DNA from: a virus
DNA: 31,943 bases
Direction: 5' to 3' (one strand)
Virus record (IMG/VR): IMGVR_UViG_3300042691_035467
Location: 1 to 31,943 of that record
The translations under genes and the position numbers were made by a program. Each line of letters opens with the position of its first letter. Within the stretch, counting starts at the first letter, position 1. The notes beneath the pieces are model-generated. The model was not told where the DNA came from. It did no database searches and saw only the letters and a program-made list of their open reading frames with translations. This document shows, piece after piece, positions 24,112 through 31,885 of the stretch.

Positions 24112-24578
24112 ATCTCCTTATCTTCGGTTTTTTCACCACCGATAAGTTTTGTTATTCTATTTTTTGCTTTTTCACCTAATGGAATTGCGTTACCTTCTTC
24201 ATCAATACGAACGAATTTAATGTTTGTTTTTAGAATGATTTTTTGTTCACCTGTATATACGTTGTGATTACGTGCTTCCAAATATAAAGTTATGGAACTA
24301 TTCCCGTGTCTAACGGGTGATCCATAGATTTTTAATAATTGACCTTCCTTAGCAGGTTTTTCAAAAAAACATTTATCAATACTTACGGTTACCAATCTTG
24401 GTGTATCACACAATTGCATTGCATAACCGGCAGCACTTTCATCTATCATTGATAGTAATGTTCCACCGAATAATGCTCCGTGAACTCCTAAGTCTTGTTT
24501 TTTAATAATGTGCGTCGAAATGAGATCCATAGGATCAATAATAAACTTAAAATCACAATTTGGAAATACGTGATGCAA
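24108..24578 (-). CDS. Acyl-CoA thioesterase-like hotdog protein
   Basis: This is a 156-aa protein. The pattern GVHGALFGGTLLSMIDESAAGYAM, VTVSIDKCFFEKPAKEGQLLKIYG, HGNSSITLYLEARN, then KFVRIDEEG is that of acyl-CoA hydrolases of the YciA/ACOT hotdog type, with the catalytic Asp in SMIDE. Such enzymes release fatty acids from CoA. In a phage it would be an auxiliary metabolic gene touching host lipid or CoA pools. The start is uncertain: ATG 24578 overlaps the upstream gene by 26 nt, and Met17 (24530), giving MDLISTHIIKKQDLG, is a good alternative. It is convergent with paralogue B. Confidence 0.8.
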   Translation of the reverse strand: MHHVFPNCDFKFIIDPMDLISTHIIKKQDLGVHGALFGGTLLSMIDESAAGYAMQLCDTPRLVTVSIDKCFFEKPAKEGQLLKIYGSPVRHGNSSITLYLEARNHNVYTGEQKIILKTNIKFVRIDEEGNAIPLGEKAKNRITKLIGGEKTEDKEI

Positions 24579-25167
24579 GTTTTTTTATAACCTCGGCAAC
24601 TGCAGCACTAACACCAATCCCGATCAATCTTGTAACCATCTTATCCAATTCTACTTCTTCAAAATCACCACGGATAAATACCTCTTTCATAATTGGAATT
24701 AACGGTAACATAAATGCATAATTTGCCATCGACGCAACACCCGACAAACCAACACCAAGATATTCTAAAAGTTTCTTAAATGATTTTTTTAGTTCTTTTG
24801 TTTTCTTGACCACAGTTGAAAAAGTATCTGATAAACCTTTTTCTTTAATTCTATCCAACAGGACTTTTATATCGGCTTTCTTTTCAAAGAAAACCGTCAT
24901 TACTGCTGATATTGCAATGAGTGTAACCTCCATTGGTGTTATATCTGCAACATTTTCATTGATCCAACTTTCAATAGGACTGATTAAAGCACCAATACCC
25001 ACACCCCAAGTTAATAAAAATTTCAAATTAAGACCTAAGTGATCTTTAACTTTTCCATATAGATCTTTTGTGTATTTTTTTACATTTTCAATAGTTTTCT
25101 CGGTTTGCTTTTCAGCAGATTCAAGAATTACGTGTTTAATATCTGATTCGGTTATATTTATGTTCAT
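24553..25167 (-). CDS. Leader-bearing multi-pass membrane protein
   Basis: The protein has 204 aa from ATG 25167; the leader MNINITESDIKHVILESAEK supports this start over the upstream in-frame ATG at 25182. A hydrophobic segment near LLTWGVGIGALISPI, another at VTLIAISAVMTVFF, and two later (VGLSGVASMANYAFMLPLIPIM, IGIGVSAAVAEVI) alternate with Lys-rich amphipathic helices (KKTKELKKSFKKLLEY). I infer a virion-carried or membrane-active protein of unknown function. It is divergent from the gene at 25200, with the TATTTAT motif on both strands between them. Confidence 0.6.
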   Translation of the reverse strand: MNINITESDIKHVILESAEKQTEKTIENVKKYTKDLYGKVKDHLGLNLKFLLTWGVGIGALISPIESWINENVADITPMEVTLIAISAVMTVFFEKKADIKVLLDRIKEKGLSDTFSTVVKKTKELKKSFKKLLEYLGVGLSGVASMANYAFMLPLIPIMKEVFIRGDFEEVELDKMVTRLIGIGVSAAVAEVIKKLASRISKL

Positions 25168-25172
25168 AACAT

Positions 25173-25179
25173 ATAAATA
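25173..25179 (-). promoter_or_regulatory. TATTTAT motif
   Basis: Minus-strand TATTTAT ends 5 nt before the ATG at 25167. Confidence 0.45.
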
Positions 25180-25185
25180 CATTAA

Positions 25186-25194
25186 TATATTTAT
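25186..25194 (+). promoter_or_regulatory. TATATTTAT motif
   Basis: TATATTTAT ends 5 nt before the ATG at 25200. With the minus-strand copy it forms a back-to-back pair within 33 nt. Confidence 0.5.
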
Positions 25195-25199
25195 TAAAC

Positions 25200-26216
25200 A
25201 TGAAAAAAGAATTTAACCCAAAATTAGAAGTAGGTGACAGAGTTAGTTTAGTTAACATGAACGACCCATATTCACCCGTTATTGTAGGAACGACAGGAGT
25301 TGTAACCGGTATTTCTGAAGTTATGGGTGAGTTAATTTATTATATGAAATGGGATGATGGTAGTACATTAAGTTTAATTCCTGAAACTGATTTATATTTA
25401 AAAATTAACAATAGCGAAACTAAGGATAACTTAAAAGAGTCAATTAATGACAAAGAAAAAAAAAACTTAATTTCTCTCGCAAACAAACTTTTTGGTGATA
25501 AAAAATTTGAGTTTGAGTTTTTTGTGCTTGATCATGTTTTTCCTAACTATATTATTAGTTTTTATGTTCATTTTAATAAAATACGTCCGATGATACGTGT
25601 AGGTGAATGGTATGATTATTTGGAATGTGATTTAACAATGAAGATTACAGGTCCTAATCAAGAGTTAATAGATATGTTTAGAACCGCTATGGGTGAGATA
25701 GAAAAGGGTGAACCATTTGATTTGGCATATAGATATAATATAATTGCACAAGATTTAATTAAACAAGAAACTATATACATTGGAACTACTGATATTCACA
25801 TTAGAGAATCTAAATTTGAAGATACTTCTTTAAACGAGTCAACCAATGTTGATGTTCTTGTAAAACACCTTAAAATATTAAATGTGATTAGATTTAAAGC
25901 TATTGTATTTAAGTTTTTAGAATTATTAAGACAAAGTGGTTTAACTAATATGATGGGTGCCAGACCATATCTTTTGATGGGTAAAGAAGGTATGACAAAA
26001 GAGCTTGTCTATCACAAAGACGGTATTGAGGGGTATGAAGAGTTGGTTGAAGCGGCTGAAGATTGTAGAAACGAAATAATTAGAGGTGCTATGGAGATAT
26101 TATCGTCAGAAGGTAAAGACTTAGAACTTAATAGTATTGAAAGGCAGATTAGGAAAATTATGGATGCCGTTATGGAACTTTATTTTACGAATTATTCACT
26201 TGGTAAACCTAAATAA
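25200..26216 (+). CDS. Protein with N-terminal DUF4314/KOW-like domain
   Basis: This is a 338-aa protein. Residues 8-68 (LEVGDRVSLVNMNDPYSPV, GTTGVVTGIS, YYMKWDDGSTLSLIPETDLY) match the SH3/KOW-like DUF4314 pattern found in phage and plasmid proteins. The middle part (residues 75-215) is mixed alpha/beta. An LNES sequence near residue 212 resembles the (L/I)xE sites of the virion leaders. The C-terminal 120 residues are helical. I know no enzymatic role. It starts directly after a TATATTTAT motif. Confidence 0.6.
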   Translation: MKKEFNPKLEVGDRVSLVNMNDPYSPVIVGTTGVVTGISEVMGELIYYMKWDDGSTLSLIPETDLYLKINNSETKDNLKESINDKEKKNLISLANKLFGDKKFEFEFFVLDHVFPNYIISFYVHFNKIRPMIRVGEWYDYLECDLTMKITGPNQELIDMFRTAMGEIEKGEPFDLAYRYNIIAQDLIKQETIYIGTTDIHIRESKFEDTSLNESTNVDVLVKHLKILNVIRFKAIVFKFLELLRQSGLTNMMGARPYLLMGKEGMTKELVYHKDGIEGYEELVEAAEDCRNEIIRGAMEILSSEGKDLELNSIERQIRKIMDAVMELYFTNYSLGKPK

Positions 26217-26223
26217 TATTTAT
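26217..26223 (+). promoter_or_regulatory. TATTTAT motif
   Basis: TATTTAT ends 14 nt before the ATG at 26238. Confidence 0.5.
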
Positions 26224-26237
26224 AAACAAAAACAGAT

Positions 26238-26792
26238 ATGAACGGATTTTTTGCATCAGGACAAATGTCCTCAGAAGAGAAACAAAATATATTGGATCAA
26301 CACAAAACAATATATGATGGTTATGTTACAAGACAGAATCAAAACTTAAACCCACAACCATTATATGTTCAAGATTTCGCCAACGACAAGGGTGGAATCG
26401 TTGTTAACAATAAGGGTGATGTTAAACCTTATTCAAACGTTGGAATCAACGAAAGTATGGAAGAAGCGGAATGTGTTGAATGTGGTTACAATGAAGAAGA
26501 GATGACAGAGGATCTTGGAACCGAAAAACTAAAAATGGGAAAAAAATATAGAATAAAATTACCATCATATTATGAAGATGATGTTGAATTTACCGGAGAA
26601 CTTCCATTTGGTGATGAAGGAAAATCCATGTATTCTTTTAAAGGTCCAAAATCAGGACATTCAATGAATAAGAAAGGTGTTGAAGATTATGTTTTTGATC
26701 CCGAAGAAATGAATGATGATATTAAAGAATCTTTTAAAGATCATAGAAACCAAATTATTGAAATGTTTAACAGATTCAAAAACTATAACTAA
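26238..26792 (+). CDS. Leader-bearing virion-type protein
   Basis: This 184-aa protein starts MNGFFASGQMSSEEKQNIL, then DQHKTIYDGY. SSEEKQNILDQHK aligns with SESERREILALHE of the metalloprotease leader. An INESMEE site follows at residues about 73-79. Past residue 90 a KMGKKYRIKLPSYYEDDVEF segment looks like a small beta domain. The C-terminus is acidic, then helical (HRNQIIEMFNRFKNYN). It is probably a virion or prohead component. It overlaps the next gene (TAATG). Confidence 0.6.
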   Translation: MNGFFASGQMSSEEKQNILDQHKTIYDGYVTRQNQNLNPQPLYVQDFANDKGGIVVNNKGDVKPYSNVGINESMEEAECVECGYNEEEMTEDLGTEKLKMGKKYRIKLPSYYEDDVEFTGELPFGDEGKSMYSFKGPKSGHSMNKKGVEDYVFDPEEMNDDIKESFKDHRNQIIEMFNRFKNYN

Positions 26793-27076
26793 TGGAAGTC
26801 AGGGAGATAGTTGAATATTCGATCGGAGAATCAATCGTTGAGGTTCATTATAGAACCATAGATGATTCTGACGATGTTATTCGCATTAGCGAGTTTGAAT
26901 TGGATATTATTGATGATTATGGGTATGATGTGATTTCGTACCCATTAGATTTTTTGGATGAAGATGAATTCTTTGAAAATGAGGAAGAAGAAATTGATGA
27001 GGTTGAACTTATCTCATTTATGAATGAATTTTTTTTAATCAATCCCGATAAATTACCCAAACCCGAAGGATATTAA
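26792..27076 (+). CDS. Small acidic unknown protein
   Basis: This 94-aa protein is very acidic (for example DFLDEDEFFENEEEEIDEVE) with an alternating beta N-terminal half (VREIVEYSIGESIVEVHYR). The ATG overlaps the previous stop, and the next gene starts 1 nt after its stop. It may bind a basic partner; the family is unknown. Confidence 0.55.
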   Translation: MEVREIVEYSIGESIVEVHYRTIDDSDDVIRISEFELDIIDDYGYDVISYPLDFLDEDEFFENEEEEIDEVELISFMNEFFLINPDKLPKPEGY

Positions 27077-27077
27077 A

Positions 27078-27311
27078 ATGAAAATAGATTTAGATAATTT
27101 GGTATCACTTATTGATCAAATTACGGGAACTTCCAAAGAAGAAATGGAAGAACAAGATACGGGTGGAGCACCTGCGGGTGGTGGTGAGGGTTATCCCGCA
27201 GTAACTAAATGGGAAACGGGTATAACACGAGGTCTTGCCAACCCAGTTAAGGTCGGAAAATGGAAAGATCTTTATCAAACAAAAAGAGGTAAAGCCAACA
27301 CTTTATTATAA
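27078..27311 (+). CDS. Small virion-type protein with TKWETG motif
   Basis: This 77-aa protein has a helical N-terminus containing EEMEEQDTGG, a Gly-rich hinge (GGAPAGGGEGYPAV), then TKWETGITRGLANPV and a final KRGKANTLL. The TKWETG...RG.AN...RGKAN pattern recurs in short T4-type marine phage proteins of unknown role, from memory. It is likely a small structural or core protein. Confidence 0.55.
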   Translation: MKIDLDNLVSLIDQITGTSKEEMEEQDTGGAPAGGGEGYPAVTKWETGITRGLANPVKVGKWKDLYQTKRGKANTLL

Positions 27312-27316
27312 CTTCA

Positions 27317-27325
27317 TATATTTAT
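27317..27325 (+). promoter_or_regulatory. TATATTTAT motif
   Basis: TATATTTAT ends 13 nt before the ATG at 27339, followed by a run of nine A. Confidence 0.5.
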
Positions 27326-27338
27326 AAAAAAAAAGTTT

Positions 27339-27848
27339 ATGAATATCAAAGAGGGACAAGAGTCATTAAAGAGAGCTCTTTTGATGATGAATTATAAGTT
27401 AGATAAAACTTTAAATGAAAACATCAACGAAGCAACAAAAATGATTAGGTTTTTAACACCTGATGTTGTTTTAAAAATGCCTGAAAAACTTACAAATCAA
27501 TTAGTAGGTTTACCAAAAGCCAACCAAAAAAACATTGAAGACATTGTCAAAGCGATTCATGAAGCCATTTCGGGTGCGGGAACCGGAGAAGGTTTATATT
27601 ATTCCGTAAGTAACACTGACGCATTTAATTCGTTACAGAGAAGTTTAGCAATATCCTCAACATATAAAAAAAATTATGGGGAATCGTTAGGTGAATCAAT
27701 GGAGGGTGAATGGTTTGCTTCAAAATCAAAAAACCATTTAACTAAACTAATACAAACACAAATAGATCAATATTGTGCGGGTGTTGGTCAAAAAAATAAA
27801 AAATGGTGTGAAATGAAACCCGAAGGTGAAATTAAATACGGATTCTAA
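27339..27848 (+). CDS. Leader-bearing virion-type protein (KTLNEN type)
   Basis: This 169-aa protein has the leader SLKRALLMMNYKLDKTLNEN (9-28), matching SKISYLIKYDRSKTINEN of the gene at 28969; LNE fits the (L/I)xE rule. The body is helical with a conserved-looking SGAGTGEGLYYSV turn and a Cys-containing end (QYCAGVGQKNKKWCEM). It starts a run of four tightly packed virion-type genes and overlaps the next by TAATG. Confidence 0.6.
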   Translation: MNIKEGQESLKRALLMMNYKLDKTLNENINEATKMIRFLTPDVVLKMPEKLTNQLVGLPKANQKNIEDIVKAIHEAISGAGTGEGLYYSVSNTDAFNSLQRSLAISSTYKKNYGESLGESMEGEWFASKSKNHLTKLIQTQIDQYCAGVGQKNKKWCEMKPEGEIKYGF

Positions 27849-28954
27849 TGAAAAATTATTTAATTTCTGATTGGTTATCTCCCGATGAAAAATACGTCAT
27901 CTTTATGGATGAGTTATATGATATTGAGAAGAAACAAAAAATAGGTCACGTACTTGAAGACTTTAATAATTTTGTATTCTTTTTAAGACATTCATATAGT
28001 GTGTCTGACTTACCAAAAGAAATTGTTACCGAGTGCATGACAGAATTGAACAACTTGTTAATCACTGAAAACACAAAAAACATTAAGAACATATTGTTAA
28101 TGGAATTTGAGTTTGATCCTATTGGGTGGATTAAGAAAAAGGGAAGTGAGGCGGTAAGTGGTATTGGTGAATTTATTAACACCGCTGCCAAAGGAATGGG
28201 TGATTTTGTAAAGAATATATCTAAGGGTGAGTTCGCACAAGCGTTTAGTATTATTGGTAAAGGTGCTTTGTATGTAGCGAGAAAACTTAGAAGTGCTATG
28301 TACCACCCTGTTGGACTTATAGTAGATGCTATACTTGTTGCGACAGGTATTGGTAAAGCGGTACAATGGATACCTTGGGCGATTATTGTTGCCTTAGATA
28401 TCTTGGAATTAACAGGTCTTGTAGAAAAAGAAGAAGAGTTACCTTTTTGGATGAGAATTTTATTTTTAGGGATTGATGTTATTGGTTTAGTAACTACGGG
28501 TGCAGCGGCAAAAGCTGCGAAAGGACCTATCGAGTTATTACTGAAGGGTGCTAAAACTGAAGCCGATATTGCTAAAAATTTAGCAAAAAACCCAACGGCT
28601 AAAAGTTTAATGCAAAAAATGGTAAGTGGTATTAAAGAAATTCCCAAATATTTAGGAAAGGCGATTGATTGGTTATCAAAGAAATTCCCAAAAGGTGCTG
28701 AATTACTTAAGAAAGCGTATAACGCATTTAATTCTGTCGTAACAAAAATTACTAACTCATTTGATAAAATGTTAGGAAAGCAACAAGGATTTACAAAATT
28801 AGCGACCAAAACAGGTGCAAAAGAAGGTGGAAAGACCGCAGGTATTGTTTATGGTGTTGAGAAGGGTGTTGAGGCTTATGCTGAGAAGAGAGCAAAAAAC
28901 ACTGAAAAAGATATTATACAAAAACTAAAAACTTCGGATGTTGAATATCCGTAA
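27848..28954 (+). CDS. Large hydrophobic protein, likely virion-carried membrane-active
   Basis: This 368-aa protein has a soluble N-terminus followed by LLITENTKNIKNILLMEF (residues about 70-90), similar to the (L/I)xE leaders but further in. Residues 95-240 hold Gly/Ala-rich amphipathic and hydrophobic helices (GLIVDAILVATGIGKAV, IPWAIIVALDILELTGL, RILFLGIDVIGLVTTGAAA). A Lys-rich helical C-terminal part follows. Such composition is typical of internal virion proteins that form a channel during genome delivery. No family is recognised. It lies in a cluster with the peptidoglycan-binding protein, which supports a DNA-ejection role. Confidence 0.6.
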   Translation: MKNYLISDWLSPDEKYVIFMDELYDIEKKQKIGHVLEDFNNFVFFLRHSYSVSDLPKEIVTECMTELNNLLITENTKNIKNILLMEFEFDPIGWIKKKGSEAVSGIGEFINTAAKGMGDFVKNISKGEFAQAFSIIGKGALYVARKLRSAMYHPVGLIVDAILVATGIGKAVQWIPWAIIVALDILELTGLVEKEEELPFWMRILFLGIDVIGLVTTGAAAKAAKGPIELLLKGAKTEADIAKNLAKNPTAKSLMQKMVSGIKEIPKYLGKAIDWLSKKFPKGAELLKKAYNAFNSVVTKITNSFDKMLGKQQGFTKLATKTGAKEGGKTAGIVYGVEKGVEAYAEKRAKNTEKDIIQKLKTSDVEYP

Positions 28955-28968
28955 AAAAAAATATAACT

Positions 28969-31188
28969 ATGGAGAATTTAAATGAAAATTTATCAAAGAT
29001 CTCATATCTGATTAAATATGATCGATCTAAAACTATTAATGAAAATTTAGAAAGTCGTGAGTTAGACGAACAACCTCAAGCGATTTTAAAAGCGGCTAAA
29101 GATTCTAAGGGTGCGGTAAGAGTTGCTAAGGAACTTGAAATTGCTTTTGGTGATGCGTTTAGAGCAGGTTTGGATTTAAAAAGTGGTTTAAAAATTAGAA
29201 GTGCGGAAGAGTTTGTAAACGCAATTGGGTCGGCATTAAAAGGTAAAGAACTTGGTTCCGCTATTCAAAAATTATTGAACACTAACAAAATATCAGCTTC
29301 GTTGGAAATGTCATTAATCAAGGATATTGCCAAATCTAAGTCTTCAAGCATGATTGGTAAAGATTCTGCAGAAATAGTTAAAAGGTTACAACAGTCGGGT
29401 TATTCTAAAGAAATTGCCGAAGATATTGCAAAAGAAATTAAACTTATTGAAAAGGCGGGTGGTACAGCAAGTAAAACTACAAAGACCACAAGAACAACTA
29501 AGACGGCCACTAAATCACCTAAACCGATTGTACCGGCACAACGAACAAAAGTATTAAATTTTATTAGAACAAATCGTGGTTGGAATTGGAAATCTATTTT
29601 AAAGTGGGGTGCGGCTGCTGGTATAACCGCAGCAGCGTTGTATTATATCTTAAAAGAAGATGAAACTATCCCATTACCCGATGATATGCCAATAGAACCA
29701 CCGGTAGAAACAACACCAACTGTTACATATACACAAGCACCTCAATATTGTGCGGGTAAAGATATTAAGAAAGGTATGAAAGGCGATTCTGTCGGTACTT
29801 TACAAGAATATTTGAACAGTCAAAATAGAGGTGAATGGCAAACATTAGTTCCTGATAAAAAATTCGGTAGAAGAACTGAAGACGCGGTTAAAGAATGGCA
29901 AAAAAATTATGGGTTATCTATGACGGGTGTTTGGGGAACCAAAGAATGTGAAATGGCTAAAAAACCAAAAGAAACAAAACCTGAAGAACCAAAACCCATA
30001 GAAACTGGAGGTATTCCGACAACAGGATTGGATGAGATGTTCCGTAGAAAAATTAGAAAAGCACTTTTAGAACAGGCGGTATCCGCAACACCTAAAAAAG
30101 GAAATTACGCACTTAAAGATGTTATGGAATTTTGTTTGGATAACACTCAAAAGGCCAAAGCATCAATTATGAGAAATTTAACCGCGCCCGGATATCCAAA
30201 TTCGGAAGGTTTAACATATAAGAGCCCAAATCCTAAATATGATCAAAATCAAAGATTTAATCATATTATAGACGGAGAACTTCAAGTTTATACATTACTA
30301 GTCGGTGAAAGATCATTTAAAATAACTAAAAATTTAAACTGTCCTAATATTGCAACGATAGAGACTACCGCAGGGGCTGAAGCCGCTAGTAAGTTAGGTG
30401 CTGAAGCGTCAAGACCTGGAGATCTTGGTCAGTTAGAGGATTTATACAACCAATTAAAAGCATATATTAGACAAGGATATAGAGGACAGACGTTTGAAAT
30501 GGCGGCTAGATATTTTGGATCAAGTTCTAACCCAACGGTTAAACAGTATGGACAAGATTTAATGGCAAATAAAGATGCATATTGGAAATCACAGTCCGAT
30601 GAATGGAAACAAACATATAATAACTACAATCGTGGTATTGAGGACAATTATAACCAAATGAAAAATCCACCCGAAGGAACAATACAATATTATACACCAA
30701 GGACGGTTGATTTATCTGCGTTAGGTATTAAACAACCACAAACAATATATATGTTTAAAATGGGTGGTGAATCTGCGACTGTTTCAGGTGGTCAGCAAAC
30801 TAGAATTTCACCAAAAGCCCAATCATTAGGAAGATGTTTTGGTGATTTATTCTTGTTATATCACTACGCAACAACATCTGAGCCAAGTGATCCGATTATA
30901 CCGGGCACCGACATGGTAAAAAGAACAGTTCTTCAATGTATGAGAGAAGGTAATTTTGAACAAAGAAATATTATCAAACAACTTACAGATAGAAAATTTG
31001 AATCTGAGGTTGAGGCTAGTTTGGCATCATCCAAGTATGATACTATTAAAGATAATAGAGGAAAATCAAGATACAGATTAAAAGACGCTCCTAAATATTT
31101 ATCTTATGTATTATCTCCCGATGCGGGAAAATACATGGTAAATTCACCACAACCGGCAAAACCTAAACCGACTGATAACAGATTCTAA
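28969..31188 (+). CDS. Virion protein with transmembrane segment and peptidoglycan-binding domain
   Basis: This is a 739-aa protein. The leader SKISYLIKYDRSKTINEN (9-26) is shared with the 27339 gene. Residues 30-165 form a helical domain, then comes a Thr/Lys linker (166-185). A transmembrane segment spans about 209-227 (SILKWGAAAGITAAALYYIL). Residues 261-330 match the PG_binding_1 fold: IKKGMKGDSVGTLQEYL and DKKFGRRTEDAVKEWQKNYG. Residues 355-739 are an unrecognised alpha/beta domain ending in a Pro-rich tail. The combination suggests an internal or tail protein that engages the cell wall and membrane during infection. No lytic active site is seen in the binding domain; the C-terminal domain might carry one. 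Confidence 0.7.
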   Translation: MENLNENLSKISYLIKYDRSKTINENLESRELDEQPQAILKAAKDSKGAVRVAKELEIAFGDAFRAGLDLKSGLKIRSAEEFVNAIGSALKGKELGSAIQKLLNTNKISASLEMSLIKDIAKSKSSSMIGKDSAEIVKRLQQSGYSKEIAEDIAKEIKLIEKAGGTASKTTKTTRTTKTATKSPKPIVPAQRTKVLNFIRTNRGWNWKSILKWGAAAGITAAALYYILKEDETIPLPDDMPIEPPVETTPTVTYTQAPQYCAGKDIKKGMKGDSVGTLQEYLNSQNRGEWQTLVPDKKFGRRTEDAVKEWQKNYGLSMTGVWGTKECEMAKKPKETKPEEPKPIETGGIPTTGLDEMFRRKIRKALLEQAVSATPKKGNYALKDVMEFCLDNTQKAKASIMRNLTAPGYPNSEGLTYKSPNPKYDQNQRFNHIIDGELQVYTLLVGERSFKITKNLNCPNIATIETTAGAEAASKLGAEASRPGDLGQLEDLYNQLKAYIRQGYRGQTFEMAARYFGSSSNPTVKQYGQDLMANKDAYWKSQSDEWKQTYNNYNRGIEDNYNQMKNPPEGTIQYYTPRTVDLSALGIKQPQTIYMFKMGGESATVSGGQQTRISPKAQSLGRCFGDLFLLYHYATTSEPSDPIIPGTDMVKRTVLQCMREGNFEQRNIIKQLTDRKFESEVEASLASSKYDTIKDNRGKSRYRLKDAPKYLSYVLSPDAGKYMVNSPQPAKPKPTDNRF

Positions 31189-31189
31189 T

Positions 31190-31885
31190 ATGAAAAATTT
31201 AAAGAATAAGTTACACGAATCTTTGAAAGAAGTTAAAAGTAAGAAAAATTCACTATTGATTGAATCTAAGATTGTTAAATCAAGACTTTCATTATTGGTT
31301 ACTGAAAACGCAATGAATGATCAGAAAGAATTTAACAAGATGTTTGAGAAATTGATGATTGAACGTAATATTTTAGTGAATCAAGGGATCACTGAATCGG
31401 TAATTAATGAGGGTATTGTTGATTCTTTTTTGGGAATATTTGGTGGTTTTTTCTCCGAGTTTCCTGCGGTTTTAGGTGAGAGATTTACGGCTTGGTTAAT
31501 GGAAGGTTTATTTGGTCCGACTTATAAGGATTCTTTATTGGCACAAACAATTGTTGTTGGTATCGGTAATGTTATAAGAAAGGGTGAGTTTTCAAAACTA
31601 ACAGATTGTGCTTTCCTATCCAATGTAATTGCGGACTCAATAGTTGAGGGGTATTTCAAAAAGATGTTGGATCAAAAAATGGCAGGAGGTTCCTTCAGTT
31701 CAAATTTATGGGGTGGGGGTATCATTGATATGATTAGAAACCAAATATCCACATCAATATTGGACAGTCGTTTTGTTGATGGATTGGAAAATAAAATTGC
31801 ATCAGTGATTTGTCCAAAAATTGAGAAATTTGCAAGTAATACAAAAAATGTCATTGATGACGCTAAGTCAAAAATAACAACATAA
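31190..31885 (+). CDS. Leader-bearing helical membrane-associated virion-type protein
   Basis: The protein has 231 aa. The first 75 residues are charged helix with repeated (L/I/V)xE sites: SLLIESKI, LLVTENAM and ITESVINEGI. The INEGIVDSFLGIFGGFFSEF segment (72-91) starts a hydrophobic part that runs through AWLMEGLFG. A helical C-terminus follows. If leader cleavage occurs at INE, the mature protein would begin GIVDSFLG. It starts 1 nt after the previous stop and is the last complete gene of the window. A role with the two upstream membrane-active proteins in genome delivery is inferred. Confidence 0.6.
   Translation: MKNLKNKLHESLKEVKSKKNSLLIESKIVKSRLSLLVTENAMNDQKEFNKMFEKLMIERNILVNQGITESVINEGIVDSFLGIFGGFFSEFPAVLGERFTAWLMEGLFGPTYKDSLLAQTIVVGIGNVIRKGEFSKLTDCAFLSNVIADSIVEGYFKKMLDQKMAGGSFSSNLWGGGIIDMIRNQISTSILDSRFVDGLENKIASVICPKIEKFASNTKNVIDDAKSKITT

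Noticed and set aside
24571-25182. Longer starts for several genes (for example 25182, 21538, 22725, 19767, 17610, 16692, 16202, 12158)
   Set aside because: Each longer frame runs into a neighbour or lacks a supporting leader; shorter starts fit leader alignment, ribosome sites or stop-start overlaps.
27946-28809. A 287-codon minus-strand frame
   Set aside because: It is antisense to the hydrophobic virion-type gene, shows low-complexity Ser/Ile/Pro composition, and the plus frame has leader-type sequence and tight operon spacing.
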